Shown one piece after another: positions 13,701 to 27,117 of a DNA stretch of 64,000 bases (positions are counted from its first letter, which is position 1; every line of letters starts with the position of its first letter). A program made the translations under genes and the position numbers. Location: contig CM076960.1 of NCBI GenBank assembly GCA_039566865.1, positions 10,950,501-11,014,500 of the forward strand, in the 5' to 3' direction. Under the pieces are notes generated by a model. It was not told the DNA's origin. It saw only the letters and a list, made by a program, of their open reading frames with translations, and ran no database searches. The stretch comes from Aurelia coerulea. Taxonomy: Eukaryota > Cnidaria > Scyphozoa > Semaeostomeae > Ulmaridae.

Positions 13701-16700
13701 AAGCAGAAAATTATGCATGGCCCCTCTTCTCCCTCCAAGCATTGCGTTCTATACCAAACAATGAAAATGGGCTGTCTTTACCCGTTAAAGAACGCAATCC
13801 ATAGGAAAGAAATTAGGGGCTCATACTCTATCCTTAACCTGAGTCCTAAAACCTGGGAAAGTTGAGAAAAAGCAGAGAAATTATGCATGGCCCCTCTTCT
13901 CCCTCCAAGCATTGCGTTCTATACCAAACAATGAAAATGGGCTGTCTTTACCCGTTAGAGAACGCAATCCATAGGAAAGAAATTAGGGGCTCATACTCTA
14001 TCCTTAACCTGAGTCCTAAAACCTGGGAAAGTTGAGAAAAAGCAGAGAAATTATGCATGGCCCCTCTTCTCTCTCCAAGCATTGCCTTCTATACCAAACA
14101 ATGAAAATGGGTTGTCTTTACCCGTTAGAGAACGCAATCCATAGGAAAGAAATTAGGGGCTCATACTCTATCCTTTACCTGAGTCCTAAAACCTGGGAAA
14201 ATTGAGAAAAAGCAGATAAATTATGCATGGCCCCTCTTCTCCCTCCAAGCATTGCGTTCTATACCAAACAATGAAAATGGGCTGTCTTTACCCGTTAGAG
14301 AACGCAATCCATAGGAAAGAAATTAGGGGCTCATACTCTATCCTTAACCTGAGTCCTAAAACCTAGGAAAGTTGAGAAAAAGCAGAAAAATTATGCATGG
14401 CCCCTCTTCTCCCTCCAAGCATTGCGTTCTATACCAAACAATGAAAATGGGCTGTCTTTACCCGTTAGAGAACGCAATCCATAGGAAAGAAATTAGGGGC
14501 TCATACTCTATCCTTAACCTGAGTCCTAAAACCTGGGAAAGTTGAGAAAAAGCAGAAAAATTATGCATGGCCCCTCTTCTCCCTCCAAGCATTGCGTTCT
14601 ATACCAAACAATGAAAATGGGCTGTCTTTACCCGTTAAAGAACGCAATCCATAGGAAAGAAATTAGGGGCTCATACTCTATCCTTAACCTGAGTCCTAAA
14701 ACCTGGGAAAGTTGAGAAAAAGCAGAAAAATTATGCATGGCCCCTCTTCTCTCTCCAAGCATTGCCTTCTATACCAAACAATGAAAATGGGTTGTCTTTA
14801 CCCGTTAGAGAACGCAATCCATAGGAAAGAAATTAGGGGCTCATACTCTATCCTTAACCTGAGTCCTAAAACCTGGGAAAGTTGATAAAAAGCAGAAAAA
14901 TTATGCATGGCCCCTCTTCTCCCTCCAAGCATTGCGTTCTATACCAAACAATGAAAATGGGCTGTCTTTACCCGTTAGAGAACGCAATCCATAGGAAAGA
15001 AATTAGGGGCTCATACTCTATCCTTAACCTGAGTCCTAAAACCTGGGAAAGTTGAGAAAAAGCAGAAAAATTATGCATGGCCCCTCTTCTCCCTCCAAGC
15101 ATTGCGTTCTATACCAAACAATGAAAATGGGCTCTCTTTACCCGTTAGAGAACGCAATCCATAGGAAAGAAATTAGGGGCTCATACTCTATCCTTAACCT
15201 GAGTCCTAAAACCTGGAAAAGTTGAGAAAAAGCAGAGAAATTATGCATGGCCCCTCTTCTCCCTCCAAGCATTGCGTTCTATACCAAACAATGAAAATGG
15301 GCTGTCTTTACCCGTTAGAGAACGCAATCCATAGGAAAGAAATTAGGGGCTCATACTCTATCCTTAACCTGAATCCTAAAACCTGGGAAAGTTGAGAAAA
15401 AGCAGAAAAATTATGCATGGCCCCTCTTCTCCCTCCAAGCATTGCGTTCTATACCAAACAATGAAAATGGGCTGTCTTTACCCGTTAGAGAACGCAATCC
15501 ATAGGAAAGAAATTAGGGGCTCATACTCTATCCTTAACCTGAGTCCTAAAACCTGGGAAAGTTGAGAAAAAGCAGAGAAATTATGCATGGCCCCTCTTCT
15601 CTCTCCAAGCATTGCGTTCTATACCAAACAATGAAAATGGGCAGTCTTTACCCGTTAGAGAACGCAATCCATAGGAAAGAAATTAGGGGCACATACTCTA
15701 TCCTTAACCTGAGTCCTAAAACCTGGGAAAGTTGAGAAAAAGCAGAAATTTACGCATGGCCCCTCTTCTCCCTCCAAGCATTGCGTTCTATACCAAACAA
15801 TGAAAATGGGCTGTCTTTACCCGTTAGAGAACGCAATCCATAGGAAAGAAATTAGGGGCTCATACTCTATCCTTAACCTGAGTCCTAAAACCTGGGAAAG
15901 TTGAGAAAAAGCAGAAAAATTATGCATGGCCCCTCTTCTCCCTCCAAGCATTGCGTTCTATACCAAACAATGAAAATGGGCTGTCTTTACCCGTTAAAGA
16001 ACGCAATCCATAGGAAAGAAATTAGGGGCTCATACTCTATCCTTAACCTGAGTCCTAAAACCTGGGAAAGTTGAGAAAAAGCAGAGAAATTATGCATGGC
16101 CCCTCTTCTCCCTCCAAGCATTGCGTTCTATACCAAACAATGAAAATGGGCTGTCTTTACCCGTTAGAGAACGCAATCCATAGGAAAGAAATTAGGGGCT
16201 CATACTCTATCCTTAACCTGAGTCCTAAAACCTGGGAAAGTTGAGAAAAAGCAGAGAAATTATGCATGGCCCCTCTTCTCTCTCCAAGCATTGCCTTCTA
16301 TACCAAACAATGAAAATGGGTTGTCTTTACCCGTTAGAGAACGCAATCCATAGGAAAGAAATTAGGGGCTCATACTCTATCCTTTACCTGAGTCCTAAAA
16401 CCTGGGAAAATTGAGAAAAAGCAGATAAATTATGCATGGCCCCTCTTCTCCCTCCAAGCATTGCGTTCTATACCAAACAATGAAAATGGGCTGTCTTTAC
16501 CCGTTAGAGAACGCAATCCATAGGAAAGAAATTAGGGGCTCATACTCTATCCTTAACCTGAGTCCTAAAACCTGGGAAAGTTGAGAAAAAGCAGAAAAAT
16601 TATGCATGGCCCCTCTTCTCCCTCCAAGCATTGCGTTCTATACCAAACAATGAAAATGGGCTGTCTTTACCCGTTAAAGAACGCAATCCATAGGAAAGAA

Positions 16701-19700
16701 ATTAGGGGCTCATACTCTATCCTTAACCTGAGTCCTAAAACCTGGGAAAGTTGAGAAAAAGCAGAAAAATTATGCATGGCCCCTCTTCTCCCTCCAACAT
16801 TGCGTTCTATACCAAACAATGAAAATGGGCTGTCTTTACCCGTTAGAGAACGCAATCCATAGGAAAGAAATTAGGGGCTCACACTCTATCCTTAACCTGA
16901 GTCCTAAAACCTGGGAAAGTTGAGAAAAAGCAGAAAAATTATGCATGGCCCCTCTTCTCCCTCCAAGCATTGCGTTCTATACCAAACAATGAAAATGGGC
17001 AGTCTTTACCCGTTAGAGAACGCAATCCATAGGAAAGAAATTAGGGGCACATACTCTATCCTTAACCTGAGTCCTAAAACCTAGGAAAGTTGAGAAAAAG
17101 CAGAAAAATTATGCATGGCCCCTCTTCTCCCTCCAAGCATTGCGTTCTATACCAAACAATGAAAATGGGCTGTCTTTACCCGCTAGAGAACGCAATCCAT
17201 AGGAAAGAAATTAGGGGCTCATACTCTATCCTTAACCTGAGTCCTAAAACCTGGGAAAGTTGATAAAAAGCAGAGAAATTATGCATGGCCCCTCTTCTCT
17301 CTCCAAGCATTGCCTTCTATACCAAACAATGAAAATGGGTTGTCTTTACCCGTTAGAGAACGCAATCCATAGGAAAGAAATTAGGGGCTCATACTCTATC
17401 CTTTACCTGAGTCCTAAAACCTGGGAAAATTGAGAAAAAGCAGATAAATTATGCATGGCCCCTCTTCTCCCTCCAAGCATTGCGTTCTATACCAAACAAT
17501 GAAAATGGGCTGTCTTTACCCGTTAGAGAACGCAATCCATAGGAAAGAAATTAGGGGCACATACTCTATCCTTAACCTGAGTCCTAAAACCTAGGAAAGT
17601 TGAGAAAAAGCAAAAAAAATTATGCATGGCCCCTCTTCTCCCTCCAAGCATTGCGTTCTATACCAAACAATGAAAATGGGCTGTCTTTACCCGTTAGAGA
17701 ACGCAATCCATAGGAAAGAAATTAGGGGCTCATACTCTATCCTTAACCTGAGTCCTAAAACCTGGGAAAGTTGAGAAAAAGCAGAGAAATTATGCATGGC
17801 CCCTCTTCTCTCTCCAAGCATTGCGTTCTATACCAAACAATGAAAATGGGTTGTCTTTACCCGTTAGAGAACGCAATCCATAGGAAAGAAATTAGGGGCT
17901 CATACTCTATCCTTTACCTGAGTCCTAAAACCTGGGAAAATTGAGAAAAAGCAGATAAATTATGCATGGCCCCTCTTCTCCCTCCAACATTGCGTTCTAT
18001 ACCAAACAATGAAAATGGGCTGTCTTTACCCGTTAGAGAACGCAATCCATAGGAAAGAAATTAGGGGCTCACACTCTATCATTAACCTGAGTCCTAAAAC
18101 CTGGGAAAGTTGAGAAAACGCAGAAAAAATATGCATGGCCCCTCTTCTCCCTCCAAGCATTGCGTTCTATACCAAACAATGAAAATGGGCAGTCTTTACC
18201 CGTTAGAGAACGCAATCCATAGGAAAGAAATTAGGGGCACATACTCTATCCTTAACCTGAGTCCTAAAACCTAGGAAAGTTGAGAAAAAGCAGAAAAATT
18301 ATGCATGGCCCCTCTTCTCCCTCCAAGCATTGCGTTCTATACCAAACAATGAAAATGGGCTGTCTTTACCCGCTAGAGAACGCAATCCATAGGAAAGAAA
18401 TTAGGGGCTCATACTCTATCCTTAACCTGAGTCCTAAAACCTGGGAAAGTTGATAAAAAGCAGAAAAATTATGCATGGCCCCTCTTCTCCCTCCAAGCAT
18501 TGCGTTCTATACCAAACAATGAAAATGGGCTGTCTTTACCCGTTAGAGAACGCAATCCATAGGAAAGAAATTAGGGGCTCATACTCTATCCTTAACCTGA
18601 GTCCTAAAACCTGGGAAAGTTGAGAAAAAGCAGAAAAATTATGCATGGCCCCTCTTCTCCCTCCAAGCATTGCGTTCTATACCAAACAATGAAAATGGGC
18701 TCTCTTTACCCGTTAGAGAACGCAATCCATAGGAAAGAAATTAGGGGCTCATACTCTATCCTTAACCTGAGTCCTAAAACCTGGAAAAGTTGAGAAAAAG
18801 CAGAGAAATTATGCATGGCCCCTCTTCTCCCTCCAAGCATTGCGTTCTATACCAAACAATGAAAATGGGCTGTCTTTACCCGTTAGAGAACGCAATCCAT
18901 AGGAAAGAAATTAGGGGCTCATACTCTATCCTTAACCTGAATCCTAAAACCTGGGAAAGTTGAGAAAAAGCAGAAAAATTATGCATGGCCCCTCTTCTCC
19001 CTCCAAGCATTGCGTTCTATACCAAACAATGAAAATGGGCTGTCTTTACCCGTTAGAGAACGCAATCCATAGGAAAGAAATTAGGGGCTCATACTCTATC
19101 CTTAACCTGAGTCCTAAAACCTGGGAAAGTTGAGAAAAAGCAGAGAAATTATGCATGGCCCCTCTTCTCTCTCCAAGCATTGCGTTCTATACCAAACAAT
19201 GAAAATGGGTTGTCTTTACCCGTTAGAGAACGCAATCCATAGGAAAGAAATTAGGGGCTCATACTCTATCCTTTACCTGAGTCCTAAAACCTGGGAAAAT
19301 TGAGAAAAAGCAGATAAATTATGCATGGCCCCTCTTCTCCCTCCAAGCATTGCGTTCTATACCAAACAATGAAAATGGGCTGTCTTTACCCGTTAGAGAA
19401 CGCAATCCATAGGAAAGAAATTAGGGGCTCATACTCTATCCTTAACCTGAGTCCTAAAACCTGGGAAAATTGAGAAAAAGCAGATAAATTATGCATGGCC
19501 CCTCTTCTCCCTCCAAGCATTGCGTTCTATACCAAACAATGAAAATGGGCTGTCTTTATCCGTTAGAGAACGCAATCCATAGGAAAGAAATTAGGGGCTC
19601 ATACTCTATCCTTAACCTGAGTCCTAAAACCTGGGAAAATTGAGAAAAAGCAGATAAATTATGCATGGCCCCTCTTCTCCCTCCAAGCATTGCGTTCTAT

Positions 19701-21348
19701 ACCAAACAATGAAAATGGGCTGTCTTTACCCGTTAGAGAACGCAATCCATAGGAAAGAAATTAGGGGCTCATACTCTATCCTTAACCTGAGTCCTAAAAC
19801 CTGGGAAAGTTGAGAAAAAGCAGAGAAATTATGCATGGCCCCTCTTCTCTCTCCAAGCATTGCGTTCTATACCAAACAATGAACATGGGTTGTCTTTACC
19901 CGTTAGAGAACGCAATCCATAGGAAAGAAATTAGGGGCTCATACTCTATCCTTAACTTGAGTCCTAAAACCTGGGAAAATTGAGAAAAAGCAGAAAATGT
20001 ATGCATGGCCCCTCTTCTCCCTCCAAGCATTGCGTTCTATACCAAACAATGAAAATGGGCTGTCTTTACCCGCTAGAGAACGCAATCCATAGGAAAGAAA
20101 TTAGGGGCTCATACTCTATCCTTAACCTGAGTCCTAAAACCTGGGAAAGTTGAGAAAAAGCAGAGAAATTATGCATGGCCCCTCTTCTCTCTCCAAGCAT
20201 TGCGTTCTATACCAAACAATGAAAATGGGCTGTCTTTACCCGTTAGAGAACGCAATCCATAGGAAAGAAATTAGGGGCTCATACTCTATCCTTAGCCTGA
20301 GTCCTAAAACCTGGGAAAATTGAGAAAAAGCAGATAAATTATGCATGGCCCCTCTTCTCCCTCCAAGCATTGCGTTCTATACCAAACAATGAAAATGGGC
20401 AGTCTTTACCCGTTAGAGAACGCAATCCATAGGAAAGAAATTAGGGGCACATAGTCTATCCTTAACCTGAGTCCTAAAACCTGGAAAAGTTGAGAAAAAG
20501 CAGAAAAATTATGCATGGCCCCTCTTCTCCCTCCAAGCATTGCGTTTTATACCAAACAATGAAAATGGGCTGTCTTTACCCGTTAGAGAACGCAATCTAT
20601 AGGAAAGAAATTAGGGGCTCATACTCTATCCTTAACCTGAGTCCTAAAGCCTGAGAGAATTGAGAAAAAAGTGGAACATTTATGCATGGCCCCTCTCTTG
20701 CCGAAGCTCCGATGCTTAAAGTCTTCGTTTCCATCTTTTGTGCTGAATCTTCCGCGTTATTCTTGTGAAGAGCTGAAGGAGATTTGAATCCAAGCCTGGA
20801 TCTGTTTCTGTTGGCAAATTTGCTGAAGAATCATTAAAACATGACAAACCATGTATCACACTGCATTTGTTAAGATGGTTATAATCGATCAAGGTCTTCT
20901 TCATATTTGTCTATCCATATCAACAGTAAACTTACTTTCGATTAATTTCGTGTTTGTATTTTTTGGTAACGCGAGGGTAGTCAAGCTGAAACGCACGAAC
21001 TTTGTGGTAAGTCTTTTTCCTTATCGACATTGAGATCGCAAATGTACAGCAAATGTGTTGTTGGGAAGTTTGTTGGGAGCTGCGACTCCGTTTCTATCTG
21101 CGTGTGATCTTTCTATTTAGTGATCTCAAATTCGTTGTTCTACCTGCGTGAATATTGAAATTCATGTTATTACAGCAAAGGGGACAGAAATGAAGGAAAA
21201 AATTTCCAAAATATCAGGGAGATGAAAATCTTCCTCAGTATTCTGAAATAGGAGTTTCTTCCACACAAGAAGGACAAGTGTATATACCATGTTTTCACTG
21301 TTTTCAACGCTTTTTACTCTTCATGCTCCCTTTCAGTGTAACAAGCTG

Positions 21349-21662
21349 CACGTATCTTTTTTCAAGAAACTAAGGTCTGGGGATGGTAGGCAGTTTCCTA
21401 ATTTTATGCTCATTTTGCTTCTAAAAGTTTCTTACTATTTTGTATATTTTCAATGTCGGAAGTGCAGTGTAGAGTAAATTTTCATTTATCTCAAGGGTTC
21501 CCAAATTACTTGGTAAGATCTCAAAACAAGTCAAAGGCAAAATTCGCGCTCACAATAATGTCCCAGAAACAGAACTGCATATTATTGTGTAGGGTTCTTT
21601 CTTAACCTTCGAAAAATCGAGGCTACCGTTTGTTGTAAGCGGTTTCTTGTAAAAAATACGTG
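21349..21662. mobile_element. MITE with CACGTAT termini, copy 1
   Basis: A 314-bp element starting CACGTATCTTTTTTCAAGAA and ending with the near-complement (AAGAAAC words and ATACGTG). A related copy, split by the BEL/Pao element, lies at 26087-31540, a short copy at 34710-34860, and the mirrored copy at 43370-43683. No ORF. No clear target duplication was found, so the superfamily is not assigned. Confidence 0.75.
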
Positions 21663-22902
21663 TAGTCGCGGATCAAAATGTGCATGTACTGTGTACTGTT
21701 CAACTAACTCTTTTAACTATTTTCAAAAGCATTTTTTGTTTGCACTATATTAACGAGATACTTTATCCATGAGGTACTTTTTGATATGCTCGATGCGTCG
21801 AAAATGAAGCTGAAATACTTCCTTCCTGTAGGCATGGAATTGGCTTTAAAGAAGCCGAGTGATTGTTCATCGTTTCTCACGTTGTATCTAAATGAAATTT
21901 CCGTCAAAGATGTGGATAACTAATAACTTACAGATCCATTTGGCTTCTCTCAATTCAACGACTTGCTATGCATTTGATAATACATGAACCAACAACGATG
22001 GCCCTTGGCCTGGTCTTAGTTACTGTTAGCTATCTTTCATTTCTCCATGCAATGCATAGGTATCTTGCATCTTCAACGATTTGCTTCGTAAGTTTCAACT
22101 GACATGATAGCGACCGTCATGCGTAGTTACGATCACGACGACAGGAAAGACCGTTGAGGTAGCGTGCATGGGATTATATTTCAATCAAATATTTGGTCGA
22201 TTTACTTTGGCGCTCATTGGCTCACTAGCGCTAATGTCAATCAACCATGTCAATGACATGCTGTGATGGAAATTGCAACAACAGCAACAACAACAGTCCG
22301 ACGTCTGGTTTTGCTTGGCGGCCAAACTTGCACCATTCATTGTGCAAGTGGTTTTCTCGTTCTTGCAATAATGCATTTTGAGTTTTTTGTTGTTAAACTT
22401 CGATCTCTGGTTGGTATTCGTGCGGCTTCAAATGCTTAATACAAAGATTTTTCGAGTTTCTCAATGTCCATAGATTTGAATCTGCAGATCCGACTATTTC
22501 ATAATGTATTTTCGGCTAAAGAATCACAAGCAAGAACCTGATCATCATTCATCAACAAAACGATTCTGTGCCTTCTTTCATAGCTAAAATTTGCTTGCAC
22601 CATTTATCAACCAAAATAGATCGATTGAACCGAAATCTTCTCAACTGCATAGTTCCCAACCACGGTTTCCTATCAAAAATCAATTGCCTATACTTCACAA
22701 ACTTCACAAACTTCACAAAAATCAATTGCCTGTACTCTTCAGCGAAATGTTTCCAAATTCGATCGTGGTAAATCTTCCAAGTTTGTAAATCTTCCAAGTT
22801 TGGGTGCGGATGTTTCAGGGCATATACAGGCTGGAAGTGCATTTTCGTGGAGAAGAAAATAATTTTACATCACCCATCCTCTCAAGACCACAGTGCACGA
22901 AT

Positions 22903-23478
22903 CAGTGGCGTAACGGAGACACTCGGGGCCCGTAGGAGTTTGGTAAGATGGGGCCCTTATGTTGGAAGGGGGTTCGGGGTGGTGCGTAAATTTTTGAAAC
23001 CATGCCCTTTAAAACCTCAAGAAATCCACGTTATGTTGAAAAGAAATTGTTTACATTGGAAAAGTCAACAGTAAATTTAGCACATTTATATGAATTGCGT
23101 TTCAAAAAACTAAATCTAAAGCTTCTGCGGACAGTATTAGGGCAATAGGTGCAGTAAATTTAGTGCAGACTAAGTGTTCTCCCTTTATACCTGAAAGTTA
23201 TCCATGCGAATTTTGCGAATATACACAATAGTTTTAAAAAGAATTTTAGTAAACATAATGCAAAGTCACAGTATGTTATTAGGTGCTCTTGCTAACAAGA
23301 ATAAAGTTTCGAGACAAATTTTAGGGAATGAACGAAAACGGAATGAAAATTCAGTGTTGTGTACTTTTAGCACAGTATGGTCAAAAAGCACACAATACGA
23401 ACAATTTGTCGGGGGCCCCTTTTGATCGGGGGCCCTTAGTTCTTGAACTAAGGTAGCCTAAACTGCGTTACGCCACTG
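22903..23478. mobile_element. hAT-type MITE, copy in arm A
   Basis: A 576-bp element with a perfect 13-bp terminal inverted repeat, CAGTGGCGTAACG, flanked on both sides by the 8-bp direct repeat GCACGAAT (22895-22902 and 23479-23486). An 8-bp target duplication with CAGTGGCG termini is characteristic of the hAT superfamily. Inside are GGGGCCC words near both ends and no transposase. The same element, with the same duplication, is mirrored at 41554-42129, so it inserted before the inverted duplication formed. Confidence 0.92.
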
Positions 23479-23921
23479 GCACGAATGCACAATGTTAAAT
23501 TGTGAATTGTCTGCATCAAGCGGTCGTTGCTGTTCCTAATTCATAATTTCCCTTGAATAGCTCTCGGGCGGTCTTGTTTGTTTAAGGATTAATGGAAATG
23601 TGCTGCTAGCGGATCTTGCGGCTTAAATATCTCGATCATTTGTCTCAATTTTCATTTCTGAAAGCAAGCAAAGGTCACTAAAGATATGAAGATGTTTGCT
23701 GACACTCGTGATAACAGTTAGTTTTTCTTATCTTACGCATACGTGCTTTTTGTCAACCCCAGCTCAATTATTGCTCATAGAGCAGGGCATAGAGCAGGGC
23801 ATGACTTCTGCGGGGGTGTAAGCCGTGAATTGACCACTGTGACGGAGAGAGAGAAGCTCTTAAATCAACTATTTTTCCACCAGTTTGATTGATAATTACA
23901 ATCATAGCAAGATCAATTTCA

Positions 23922-24060
<139 letters not shown>

Positions 24061-24665
24061 TTTGGATTGCGTTTATTCATGAAATTATTTGCCAGTGAAA
24101 GATCTACAGTAGTGTCCTGCATTTAAGAAATACATTTTTAAGAAATACAGTCGCTGATTTTCAAAATATTAACTAGTTTTTATGAGAAATGTACAGGTGT
24201 ATAAAAAGCCTTGTTCCTATTTGTCCTCTGAAATGAATGTTTGGAAAGGGCACATTGCTGCCCCCGCCCTGCCCCCGTGGCTCCCGCGCCCTTGCGGGAC
24301 ACTACTGTGTTTTCACTGGATGTAAACATTACTTTTTATTGAATCATAGTTTTATATGCCTTTGTCTTCGTTTCAAATTTTCGATTTCGGTGTTCACTTT
24401 ATAAACACCGAACATATCGCATCGGTTTAGTTTCCATTACCAAGAAAAGTACTGTCATTTTCTTGATTCAAAAACCATTACAAAAAACCTTCGTGGGGAC
24501 TCTTTCACACACAAAAAAGTTTATCAAGAATGCATTCTAGGGGCATTCTACTCATTTCTGTTGAACAGGTTGTACCAGGCAAAAAGAAGGAGCCAAGCCA
24601 GACCAACTGGACTTACCCAAGTCATACAGGGGACCAAAGTAAAGTTGTAACATAGATGACTACAG
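24061..24665. other. No gene seen; unique spacer sequence
   Basis: No ORF worth calling and no clear repeat. A GC-rich patch of CCCCCGCCCTGCCCCCG type lies near 24258-24290. Confidence 0.5.
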
Positions 24666-24667
24666 TA

Positions 24668-25460
24668 CCGGGTGTCTAAAAAAAGAAAGTACCCCCTTTT
24701 GACTGGAAATAGGAACCAAACAATAAGATATCATTGCTCCCTGACTTCACAGCTAAATTTCTCAATCTTCAACTTAGATGCACATACCTTGCATTTAGAA
24801 ATCGTCCACCATTCACCAAACACTGGAGATACAAGTTCGCAAAGTCAAAATCTACAGTGCACTCAAAACCAAAGGTTTTGAAAAAGGGACTAGTCATGAT
24901 TTGTATCGTGGACATTTTCCAAAGTACCTGTAAACTTTAAATTACGGTTTTTTTCTTTTGAAAAGAATAAAAGATCCATGGACATGACGATGATTAAACA
25001 AATATAGTAAAGATGTGGTAAGAATGATAAAGTCGTGCCATGTCTCCAAAATAAGCGTGCATGTGCCATGCGCATGCTCCTTTTCCTCTTCTTTAATACA
25101 AAACACTTGGGATCGAATGTAATGCAAGGACCGATTCAGTGAAAAGTCACTTAAAGAACAATTGAAGCAATTCAAGGTATAAACTAAAAGGTCAAAGTTG
25201 GAAATTCGTTTGCAAAATGCCTGTGCTGTGAGGTGTCAAATTATGGCTAGGCCATTTCTCAAAACCTCTGGTTTCAGATGCACTCCAAATTTTGAACTTG
25301 TGAATTCATATCTCCGGTGTTTGGTGGTCGATTTCAAAATGCAAGGTATGTGCATTTAAGTTGAAGACCAAAAAATGTAGCTACGAATTCAAAAGTCCTG
25401 AAATGTTATCTTTTTGTTCCCTTGTTCAGTCAAAAGGGGTACTTTTTTTGAGACACCCGG
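24668..25460. mobile_element. Foldback DNA element with long inverted repeats and TA target
   Basis: A 793-bp element starting CCGGGTGTCTAAAAAAAG and ending with the near-complement, flanked by TA on both sides (24666-24667 and 25461-25462). The inverted arms extend about 230 bp inward: TTCAACTTAGATGCACATAC near 24769 matches the complement near 25350. TA target and long arms fit a non-autonomous Tc1/mariner-like or other TA-targeting element; no transposase is present. Confidence 0.85.
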
Positions 25461-25462
25461 TA

Positions 25463-26086
25463 TGTGTTATAACAACTTTGAGCGGACAAAAGGGTGTTCC
25501 AAGTAGAAGCAATGACTCCCCACCTACCTCTGGAGTATGGCACTGTTAATGGCCTAGCTCTTTGGAGGCTACAAACAGCCAGAAGATCATCTTGCCTGCT
25601 CTACCCGGGGAGGGGGGGTACTTGACTTAAATTTGTACGGGGGTGTGCCCGCGAATTTTTTTTTTACCATGCTCGACAATTTTTCGCTCAAAATGATAAC
25701 CAAAAGTTCTGGAAACAATTGATGAAAAGTATACTCCATGTAGTGACAACCTGCTCCAGAAAAATTACCTTATTTTGATACCCTGTGCCGAAGAAAATTG
25801 GCGAAAACGATGCCCTTATGTAAAAACAAGGTCTAGGGTGAATGGACAGAGAGATTAAACCAGGGAGCGCCGAAGGACAGCAGGCAGCCCTTTGGAGCTC
25901 CCTGGATTAAACCTTCCTTGGTGAATACCCATTCTGCTTTTAAATGTTTCTTTTGAATACTTCCCAACAGATATGTTGCCCGGGTCTTCATTGGTATTTA
26001 TCGGTTTGAATGCTTCATTTTTATCATTTCGCTTGTTGATTGTTTGCATGATTTCCTGATTCAAGTATTGTTGCCTTAGATGTTCG
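25463..26086. other. No gene seen; dispersed-repeat remnant
   Basis: The stretch near 25600-25670 (CCCGGGGAGGGGGGGTACTT followed by a GGGGGTGTGCCC word) has a similar block near 37150-37215 (run of G, CTTAAATTT, GTACGGGGCTGTGCC), so it is a dispersed repeat. The 78-codon ORF at 25855-26091 is not recognisable. Confidence 0.4.
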
Positions 26087-26167
26087 TACACCCTTTTTTT
26101 AAGAAACTAAGGACCGGGGCTGGTAGGCAGTTTCTTAAATTTTTCAGCCATTTTGCTGGAAAAGTTT

Positions 26168-26412
26168 TGTTGGAAATACCCCAACCGTGCGAGTTCACAA
26201 TTAAAACACATGAATATTCTGGCAAACTTCGATGCAAACTTTATGCAACATCGTAACGTAATTTCTCTCAATCTAACATAACAACGGTCTACAACGAACT
26301 GGCTTCCGCTCGAAGCTTACGACAATCGTTCGATATCAAATAACAAAATACGCACGGGCTAAAACCCGGACTAATGTCCTTTAGAACTAAAAGTCTACCA
26401 ATATTTCTTACA
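26168..26412 (-). repeat. 3' LTR of the BEL/Pao element
   Basis: 245-bp long terminal repeat, TG at 26168 to CA at 26412 as read on the plus strand. Reads identical to 30988-31232. It is preceded on the coding strand by a G-rich polypurine tract. Confidence 0.96.
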
Positions 26413-26422
26413 CTCCCCCCAA
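26413..26422 (-). promoter_or_regulatory. Polypurine tract of the BEL/Pao element
   Basis: TTGGGGGGAG on the minus strand directly abuts the 3' LTR. This is the expected site for plus-strand DNA priming. Confidence 0.8.
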
Positions 26423-26430
26423 TCAAGAAG

Positions 26431-27117
26431 TTAATCTTCTTGATTCAAAATCTCAGTTTGTAGTTCTCTCTTTTCTTCCCCTGTAAACGTAGCAAGTCTC
26501 TTTGGTCTTTCATTCCTCTTTTCACAGTCTGACTTTAAAACCTTCTTGGTTACAGGTCCCTTTAACTCTAATGATGCAATGCCTTGCAGTGGCCTTTGTA
26601 TTTCAATCAACTGTCCTTGACTCAGTATGTGAAGCTTAACAGCTCGTATCACTCCATCTCTACTCTTTATATGATCGATAATCTTTCCCATACGCCAATA
26701 TCTCTTTTTGACGCTACTGTCAACAATAAGAACAATTTCGCCTGCTTCAGGCACTCTAGCTGGTGTTTTGTTTTGTCTCTGATACTCTTGAAGACCTTGC
26801 AAATATTCACGTGTCCATCTCTTCCATAAATGTGCTTTTACTGATGAAATATACTTCAGCCTCTTATTGACTGCCGCCAAATAATCTTCATCCTCGTCGA
26901 TTTCTGTGTTTATGTCACTAGCAATGTTGGGCAAAGCGTAACCGAACATCATATGATTTGGCGTTAATGGTTCTTCCTCTAGTTCATCTGTTTGGTAAAT
27001 CAAAGGCCTGTTATTCATTAAACCTTCAACTTGTATCAACAGTGTCTCGACTTCTCTGAAACTCAATTTCGAACGTCCTAACACCTTGAAAAGTGTCGAC
27101 TTCGTAATCCCAACCAT
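26431..27117 (-). pseudogene. BEL/Pao integrase C-terminal remnant, out of frame with gag-pol
   Basis: A 228-codon open frame overlapping the end of gag-pol in another frame. It starts within the WERMVG-type motif that follows the integrase catalytic core, then shows the typical sequence around MNNRPL and LTPNHMMFG and a basic C-terminal tail domain. The zinc-binding HHCC region and the first two catalytic aspartates are absent; the glutamate of the catalytic triad may survive at the junction (ERMVG). The frame becomes homologous exactly where gag-pol stops being so, near 27115, so the break is an internal deletion with a frame change, not slow decay. The apparent first Met is an internal residue of the ancestral protein. 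Confidence 0.88.

Larger units (their letters stand above)
1..20690 (+). repeat. 170-bp satellite array, left (direct orientation)
   Basis: Tandem head-to-tail monomers of 170 bp; the word CGTTAGAGAA recurs at 1, 171, 341, 511 and onward. After removing two insertions (1662-1957 and 5281-7716) about 105 monomers remain. Monomers differ at a few diagnostic sites, such as GGGCTGTC, GGGTTGTC, GGGCAGTC or GGGCTCTC, and a one-base deletion in CCAACATTGC near 2632, 10679, 12718, 16797 and 17985. Runs of variants recur as blocks, which shows higher-order duplication. Each monomer holds a perfect 10-bp inverted repeat, ATTGCGTTCT and AGAACGCAAT, about 38 bases apart. No coding function is seen. The array runs off the left edge and ends at 20690 in a diverged monomer joined to arm A. 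Confidence 0.97.

Noticed and set aside
1..20690. CRISPR-like array
   Set aside because: The whole 170-bp unit repeats head to tail with no unique spacers, and the context is eukaryotic.
22552..22842. 96-codon ORF and its mirror at 42190-42480
   Set aside because: Contains a KFVKFVK stretch created by a 9-bp tandem repeat; its presence in both arms follows from the duplication and is not evidence of selection.
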